From Jaapia argillacea MUCL 33604 (Eukaryota > Basidiomycota > Agaricomycetes > Jaapiales > Jaapiaceae): a DNA stretch of 64,000 nt. Made by a program: the position numbers and the translations under genes. Positions within the stretch are counted from its first letter, which is position 1. Each line of letters opens with the position of its first letter. Location: contig KL197710.1 in the NCBI GenBank assembly GCA_000697665.1, forward strand, positions 2,480,849 to 2,544,848, given 5' to 3'. This document shows, piece after piece, positions 58,372 to 64,000 of this stretch. The notes below the pieces were generated by a model, which saw only the letters and a program-made list of their open reading frames with translations, made no database searches and had not been told where the DNA came from.

Positions 58372-59644
58372 ATGGCTTCCCTCCTGCGAGCATTTGGTGG
58401 CCGAATCCTGACACGATCATCATCGCTCAGCTTATCCAGATCAATGTCTTCATCTGCTGCGCCGTTCCTGATCTCCCCATCCGAACTCAAAGAGCTTACA
58501 AAGTCTGGCGTCTCAATCCTGGATGCGAGTTGGTACATGCCCAATATCCCGCGCAATCCCAAGGAGGAGTTCTTATCAAAGCGCATTCCCAACGCTCAGT
58601 ACCTGGATCTCGATGAAGTGGCTAGCCCTAGCGAACTTGGCCTGAAGCATATGATGCCGGAGGGTCGCGTTTTCGCAGATGCCTGTGGTGCGTTCATTTG
58701 GCGGGCGCACGGGGATGGGCATCTGACGCATATCATTAGAGAATTTTGGGATTGATCCCACAACCCATGTCGTGATGTGAGTGCTGAAGTGATCTGCGTA
58801 ACGAAATCCATATCTCTGACCCTACTTCAGCTATGACTCGATGGGCATACTCTCGTCGCCTCGCGCCCTGTTCATGTTCAGGGCGTTTGGTCATGAAAAG
58901 TCGAGCATCCTGAATGGTGGTTTATTGCGATGGGAGGCGGAGGGGCTCCCAATTGACTCTGGCCCTTTCACACCTTCGGCGAAGAAAGCAACCTACCCAA
59001 CACCCGTTCTTGATGAGACTACTATTCGAGGTTTTGATCCTGGCCATCGTCGACCCTCCCTTCATTGACCGTTGAGCCTTTGCAGACTATGATCACATGC
59101 TCACCAATTCAACATTGGCTCCGACTGACCCAGTATCAGAGCTGGTCCTCGATGCTCGACCCCGTGGTCGGTAAGTGATCACCATGCCTTGATCGCGAGA
59201 AACCACATGAAGGTGAATCATTCCAGGTGGCTCGGCTCTGAGCCGGAACCTCGCCCGGGAATCCCATCTGGTCATATCCCCCATTCGTTCTCCCTTCCCT
59301 TCACCACGTTCCTCCAAAGCAACCCCGTCCCGAACTCCTCGGCCACGTTTACGACTTTTCTTCCGCCAGACGAAGTTCGTGAGAAGCTTGTTGGCGCCGT
59401 TGGCGTTGAATACGCCGAGAAGATCATCAAGGGCGAACGTAACGTTGTCGCCACCTGTGGAAGTGGCATGACTGCTGGTCATGTTTGGCTGGGCTTGAAG
59501 CTCCTTGGCGCCCAAGACATCGGATTGTATGACGAGGTACGATGGTCTTTCCATCGATTATTCTACGAAATTTCATTCCAATCCTAGTCTTGGTCGGGTT
59601 ACGCTGTGCGAGAATCGAGCATAATCAAAACAGGTGAACAGTAG
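58372..59644 (+). CDS. TUM1: 3-mercaptopyruvate sulfurtransferase (TUM1-like)
   Basis: Two-domain rhodanese that transfers sulfur from mercaptopyruvate; yeast Tum1 feeds sulfur to Nfs1 and tRNA thiolation. The N-terminus MASLLRAFGGRILTRSSSLS is a mitochondrial presequence. A second Met (M25, S-M-S-S-S-A-A-P-F-L) could start a cytosolic form. The inactive first domain includes VSILDASWYMPNIPRNPKEE-F and R-I-P-N-A-Q-Y-L-D-L-D, then VVIYDSMGILSSPRALFMFR. The second domain has L-V-L-D-A-R-P-R-G-R-W and the active loop V-V-A-T-C-G-S-G-M-T-A-G, the mercaptopyruvate-type CGSGxTA with catalytic Cys. It ends Y-D-E/S-W-S-G-Y-A-V, completing the family's Y-D-x-S-W-x-E/G signature across the last intron. 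Confidence 0.93.
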
Positions 59645-60073
59645 ATTGTGAACGATATACACCATCCTGTCGAGCCAACGAAGCGAACAGATCAAAAATA
59701 CATGATCAACTACAAATACAAGCAACCGAACTAGCTATGGCATATGTTACATATTGATGAAGTCTGCATATCCAATCCATACTTTTTATGGTGAGTACAG
59801 TGTCCTTTCACCGCTAGGATGCACGCATGCCAGATAAGCCGGCGTACGTCAACCTCTCAAAAACCCCAGGCGAGGAAAATACGACACTTTCGGCCCGACG
59901 GCTTTCAATCCGCTCTATCAATGATGGTCATCAGACCACCTACGCCTTTTGCTGCCTTCAGTTGCACTGGGCGTTGTGCATCAGGCCAAGAGGAGCGCCC
60001 GACTGTCGCCGAATATTCAATCTACATGCGAAGAACCTTTAGCGCGATTAGAGGGTCGTCACAAGAAGTCAAC

Positions 60074-60569
60074 TTACTGAAACCGTGAAGCGGTCTCGCC
60101 TCCTGAATTTGGGTTGGGATATCTTGCATGACCATCTGAAAGGTATCGCATTCGGGTGAGCATCTGATCTCAATCAATGGGCGCCAAAATATACTCACTG
60201 CTCATCCATCAAGACGTTACCTCCACGATCTTGCGCAATGGAGTACAGCTCTCTCCGAGAGAGATGTAACAGTTTAGCGGTATCAACCGCGCCACTGCAC
60301 ACAAACTGATCCCGATGCGCCACCCGACCAACTTTACTCGTCGCCGTTTCATTTAGGAGGGAGTGAGTGCACGCAGGCCCAGACGAGCTCCTGATACAAG
60401 AGCATTGGTGTTTGTTGAGACTCTTCACTCGATGCCGACAAGCTTTGATGAGCGATAGTGGTAGGTGAAGCGTTGACGGGGTGGGGAAGCAAGTGGATGT
60501 GATGCCGTGGGTCATGATTTTTCGTTTGGAGAGGCAGGATACGAAGGAGCGAATCTGCTGGGGACTCAA
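60074..60569 (-). CDS. Weak candidate ORF, unknown
   Basis: An open frame on the minus strand ends in a segment reading AKLLHLSRRELYSIAQDRG. It splices (GT at about 60206, AG near 60144) to a polar tail Y-P-N-P-N-S-G-G-E-T-A-S-R-F-Q and a stop. The upstream half has unusual composition and no homology I recognise, so it may not be a gene. The surrounding 59645-61114 holds nothing else I can support: short frames on both strands without family resemblance. Confidence 0.2.
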
Positions 60570-61114
60570 TCATATTGAAGCGCTAATCGAGGGGTTTATA
60601 AAGACTTTCGAAATGACCGTGTACTCTACAATCACGTATTATGGGCGTCTGATACTTCATACGAGTCGCTATCTGCTTGCTTCCGATCTTCGCAAGGTTC
60701 CGACCAGGTCGGCGACGACCTACGTGTGCACACGAGGCAGCACTAAAAAGCCCATATGATGCCCTTATCGAGCAGCCTGTCGGCAAGCTGGTCGGGAGAA
60801 TAAGAACGAGTCGAGAATCGAAGCGTGGGTTTTACAGCATACCTTTGCCCATTATGTGATGCTTGGAAGTTGAGGCGCACATACTCTCGCGCCTTGCACG
60901 AGTTGGGGTTCTTTCAAGCTGAGGCCCAGACTTTGGCGTGGATGATAACTGGGAACTGGAGAGGTAAAGAGTGTCACGGTGGTTGTTGATTTTGCAATGT
61001 GAAGGATATAATGATACATGCGCATACATAAGCGAGGACCTATAGATACACGAGTGAGGGGTGAATGTCAAGGGGTCGATACTAGTGCTACAGGTAGAAG
61101 ATTAAGATTGCGGT

Positions 61115-61648
61115 TTAGGTAACTTTGCACGAGTCAAGGACGCCCAGGAAAGGTGGGGGCGGTTGAGGGGGTAATTTTCCGGATGCGAGAGCTGCGCGAC
61201 CACAATACCGGACTTCAATTCGATGTTTCTTTCCTTTTCGAAGGAGCGTTAACCGCCAACTAAAGAAAACGTTAGCTCAATAAGCGCGATGTAGGAGAGA
61301 GGATAGAACATACCCTTCGAACAACAAGACGTTGAAGTTCTTTTTGCCGACTTCCTCGAGGAGCAGTTGACGAGAGAAAAGGACCGCCCCTCGTATGTCG
61401 CCCACTTTCTTCTTCATGTCGAAGACATACGTTCCCCACGTGTCTCCTCGACTGACATCCGAAATGTCAAAATCTAGAACCAAAGAAAAAGAGGGCGGGT
61501 GAGTAAAGTTCATGTGTGCGATGCATAAGACAAAAAGGGCAACGGACATACCATCTAGTTCATCATCATCGTACATGAAAATGGGCTCCACTTGGGCGTG
61601 ATGAACGACTTCCCAAGCAGAGGGTGTGAATCGTAAACGTAGACGCAT
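61115..61648 (-). CDS. Small uncharacterised protein
   Basis: Three exons join cleanly in frame into about 135 residues. Exon 1 is MRLRLRFTPSAWEVVHHAQV then E-P-I-F-M-Y-D-D-D-E-L-D. Exon 2 is D-F-D-I-S-D-V-S-R-G-D-T-W-G-T-Y-V-F, then a charged helix K-K-K-V-G-D-I-R-G-A-V-L-F-S-R-Q-L-L-L-E-E-V. Exon 3 starts G-W-R-L-T-L-L-R-K-G-K-K-H-R-I-E-V-R and ends P-P-P-P-F-L-G-V-L-D-S-C-K. No signal peptide or membrane segment. The ordered alternation of acidic, hydrophobic and basic stretches over exon borders argues for a real protein; no family is recognised. Confidence 0.65.
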
Positions 61649-63478
61649 GGTGATAGTTCAAAGTGGGGGATAGTGTCTTGAGTATGCCCAAAGCGCGACA
61701 AAGGCAGTTGGAATAAGCTTCAAGAAGCTAGTTCACCAAGAATGGGATGTTGGGTACACGACCGCCCGTGAATGGATGGGGGGGGTATGTGTGAGCAGGA
61801 GGCGCGTTGGACTCATGTTCAAGGCTCCTTCATATAGTAAACCTCCGTCACAGCAACCGCCGGCAAACCCACTGCGTTCCCTCAGCCTGATTGTAGGTTC
61901 AGAAGAAACGTTAGATTCCGGGTCCGAATTGAGATTGGGCTGTGATAGGTCAGCATCTCAGCAATCGCAGCAGGTAATCCCCCTTCTTCTCTGAAATCGT
62001 GTCTGTGCCATTCCCCAATCGTAAGCGCGTCTCGCCGGCACAGCCATTTCCGTAAACTTCAAGGCTCGAGTCAAAACTGCGAGCCTGGGTGGTGGGTCAG
62101 GGCGTGTATCCGGCGTCCGCTGTCCTCTTTTCGCTCAAAATCTAAAAATCTGTGAACTCCTGATAACGCTGATAGGATCACGGAGATGGAACTGGATGCG
62201 GAAACGGAGCTGACGTGTTTGTTTCTTGCGTGAGGATTTCGCATGCAAGGGCTTTTTGGCGGAATGAATGAATGGATTGATTATGTGGGTATGGATGGAT
62301 GGGGGGATCGGCGTGTGGGCTTACGCAGCCTTGGAATGATAATCCGAAGATTGGGTTTGGGATATGTGGAAGTGAGGAGGGGTCGGTGATATCGTGATGA
62401 TGAAATATGGATGTGTCATTGGGTTTTCCGATATGCAAAAAACACCTGGGCCTGAATAAGGTGTGAGATCTTGGAGGGCATGAGGTTAATGCACAGTTGC
62501 AGGGACGTGGTTTCTGAGGGTTTCTGGGGAGGGCTGCGGATCAGATGAATCCTGTGATCGTATAGCTTAGCTGTTCGAACTTCACGGGACCTCTGCGAAT
62601 GCGCAGTGCACCTGGGAAGAATCCTCAAAGCTCGCGCTCGACTCTCGAAGAACCCGCAGCAATCCAGGAAACGTTCTCGTTACACACGTACGCAGTACGT
62701 TTGCGCTTCCCAGTGTCTTCGACTGCGGCGCGCCGCCAGGACACGTCCGTTCAAGATAAGTACTGACGCGCAGCTACTCGAGCTTAAATGGGTTTATGTC
62801 TAGATTTCTTTCGGGGATGCGATTATTGATTGTGATTTGCGATTTGTAAAGGTTTGTCGACGAGTTAAACGCGATTTGATTTGATGGCCAGAGAGTTGGG
62901 GGGGGAACCAATGATGTGGCTCGGAGACTCGGTCCTTCCGACCCCTCGAGTCGAGGGGCGAACGGTGGCCGAAGGCATCGGTGATTCGGTCGGGGAGGGG
63001 TTGCTCGGGATTCGTGGGATGGGCGGTCTGTTTCTCGGGGATTGAGGGTGAAATGCAATGTAGAGCACGTATCGTTGGTGGTCCCCTCCAACCCGAACCT
63101 CTTCTCCATCCTCCCCGCAAGGTTGATCCATTGCAAAATTGGATTTCCATTGATGTATTACTACTTGTTTGACCCTCAAATCTAATCTACCCATCCCCAC
63201 GTATGCGTAAGTACAACCAATTAGCAAACGAGTCACCACCCCAGCAGTAAGTAATTGCAAAAGTCCCATTCAATGCGAGTGTGGTCTCTGTGATACTAGC
63301 CCTGAGCGAGGTTGTCCAACTATCCCGTTGAAACTTTCGAAGCCAGTGGATGTAAACCTCCTTCGCGAGATCGATTGCAGATCCCCCGTCCGATGACTCC
63401 ATCTCTACTCCTCCGACCCATACTCCTCCAAACGACGCGTCCTCCTCGAACCCACGCACGCCTCCGACCCCTCCCACC
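61649..63478. other. 1.8-kb region without supported genes
   Basis: Promoter of the small protein gene at the left and the 3' flank of the RBR ligase at the right. A short plus-strand frame from an ATG at about 61813 (MFKAPSYSKPPSQQPPANPL) looks protein-like for some 50 codons but leads into nothing recognisable. Minus-strand frames at 62178-63300 have no family resemblance. G-rich and A/T-rich patches alternate. No repeats or RNA genes were recognised. Confidence 0.35.
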
Positions 63479-64000
63479 TCAAAGATCCTCCACCAAAACC
63501 GGCCACCACTCCTCATCTCCCAAACCCCCCTCTTCCCCCTCCTCCTCCTCTCCACTCCGAAAATCAAACAATTTCGAATAACATGCCAACCCAGGCGTCG
63601 AAAAATGTTTATACGGGTTCGAAGGGTTCAATTTCTGTGCGCATCTATAACAGAAATGGGTTTTACACCGCGCGCAGGTCATCTACCGTCGCACCGTCAC
63701 ACATGAGTTCGTTCGTTCGATCACAACCAACAACGAGGGCGGGCGACTCACATGATTACACCCCGCACTCTTCTCAACTCCAACTTCACAATTCGGACAA
63801 CGCGTCGCACATTTCTCCATCCATTCTCTATTAGCTTTCTCCTCTTCAAACTGGGCTACTAATCTCTCGATATTTTTCTTGCCGTAGCGTTGTTCGATGA
63901 GGAGGCGGGAGGGGGAGGAAGGGGGGTGGGAGAGGTAGGTTAGAATGAAGGTTGATGTTGTTGGGATTGGGCAGGGGGTGTGGGGGCCGTGCCTACGTAG
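63479..64000 (-). CDS. RBR E3 ubiquitin ligase (RNF14/Itt1-like), C-terminal part
   Basis: C-terminal portion of a RING-IBR-RING ligase cut by the right window edge. Visible: a helix L-L-I-E-Q-R-Y-G-K-K-N-I-E-R-L-V-A-Q-F-E then E-E-E-K-A-N-R-E-W-M-E-K, followed by RING2: C-P-N-C-E-V-G-V-E-K-S-A-G-C-N-H, an intron, then MTCARCKTHFCYRCAQKLNP. The Cys in G-C-N-H is the predicted catalytic Cys that forms the ubiquitin thioester. The family tail PYKHFSTPGLACYSKLFDF follows, and it ends in an acidic D-E-E-W-W-P-V-L-V-E-D-L. This tail and the spacing are those of RNF14-type RBRs, which sense stalled ribosomes in animals. Confidence 0.9.

Noticed and set aside
63187-63567. 126-codon minus-strand ORF at the RBR end
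   Set aside because: It overlaps the RBR C-terminus in another frame and has no family resemblance.

Overview
This window comes from a fungal nuclear genome, most likely a basidiomycete (Agaricomycotina). Genes are densely packed and sit on both strands. Almost every gene is broken by many short GT-AG introns of about 50-65 nt, often with a CTAAC/CTGAC-like branch site. The proteins are fungal or general eukaryotic: ATG16, Rab7, Bdf1-type BET, Mph1/FANCM, RBM26/27, WDR70, V-ATPase subunit C, frataxin. There are no operons, and I recognised no tRNA, rRNA, CRISPR array or intact transposon.

Layout. 0-6 kb: a GH3 beta-glucosidase (minus, cut by the left edge) with at least 20 exons, then an oxysterol-binding protein with a PH domain (minus). 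7-15 kb: 6-phosphogluconate dehydrogenase (+), an ASNSD1-type asparagine synthetase-like protein (minus), prohibitin-1 (+) and a Pub1/TIA-1-type three-RRM protein (+). 15.5-21 kb: a repetitive secreted glycine-rich protein (minus), ATG16 (minus) and Rab7/Ypt7 (+) as a divergent pair, and 6-phosphogluconolactonase (+). 21-28.7 kb: a PXA-domain membrane protein (minus), an uncharacterised single-pass membrane protein (+), a branched-chain aminotransferase (+) and a probable mitochondrial trypsin-like protease (+). 28.7-30.3 kb is gene-poor. 30-46 kb: RBM26/27-like (+), Mph1/FANCM helicase (minus), a G-patch/zinc-finger protein (+), a BET double-bromodomain protein (minus) and WDR70-like (minus). 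46-52 kb: an orphan acidic protein (+), frataxin (minus), a single-domain rhodanese (minus), a CTR copper transporter (+) and a BIM1/X325 LPMO-like copper protein (+). 52.7-64 kb: a multi-KH RNA-binding protein (+), V-ATPase subunit C (minus), a mercaptopyruvate sulfurtransferase (+), a small orphan protein (minus) and an RBR ubiquitin ligase (minus, cut by the right edge).

Functional links. Two consecutive oxidative pentose-phosphate enzymes lie 11 kb apart. Two autophagy genes share one divergent promoter. A CTR transporter and a BIM1-like copper protein, whose relatives cooperate in copper uptake in Cryptococcus, sit in tandem. Frataxin, a rhodanese and a TUM1-type sulfurtransferase, all tied to mitochondrial sulfur and Fe-S chemistry, lie within 12 kb.

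The most unusual sequence-level signals are two inferred microexons in the GH3 gene (4 nt and 12 nt), a 24-bp perfect palindrome with a CRE core upstream of that gene, and the glycine-rich protein whose repeat units carry an intron at the same codon. Exon joins were made by eye from reading frame and family consensus. No transcript data or database search was available.
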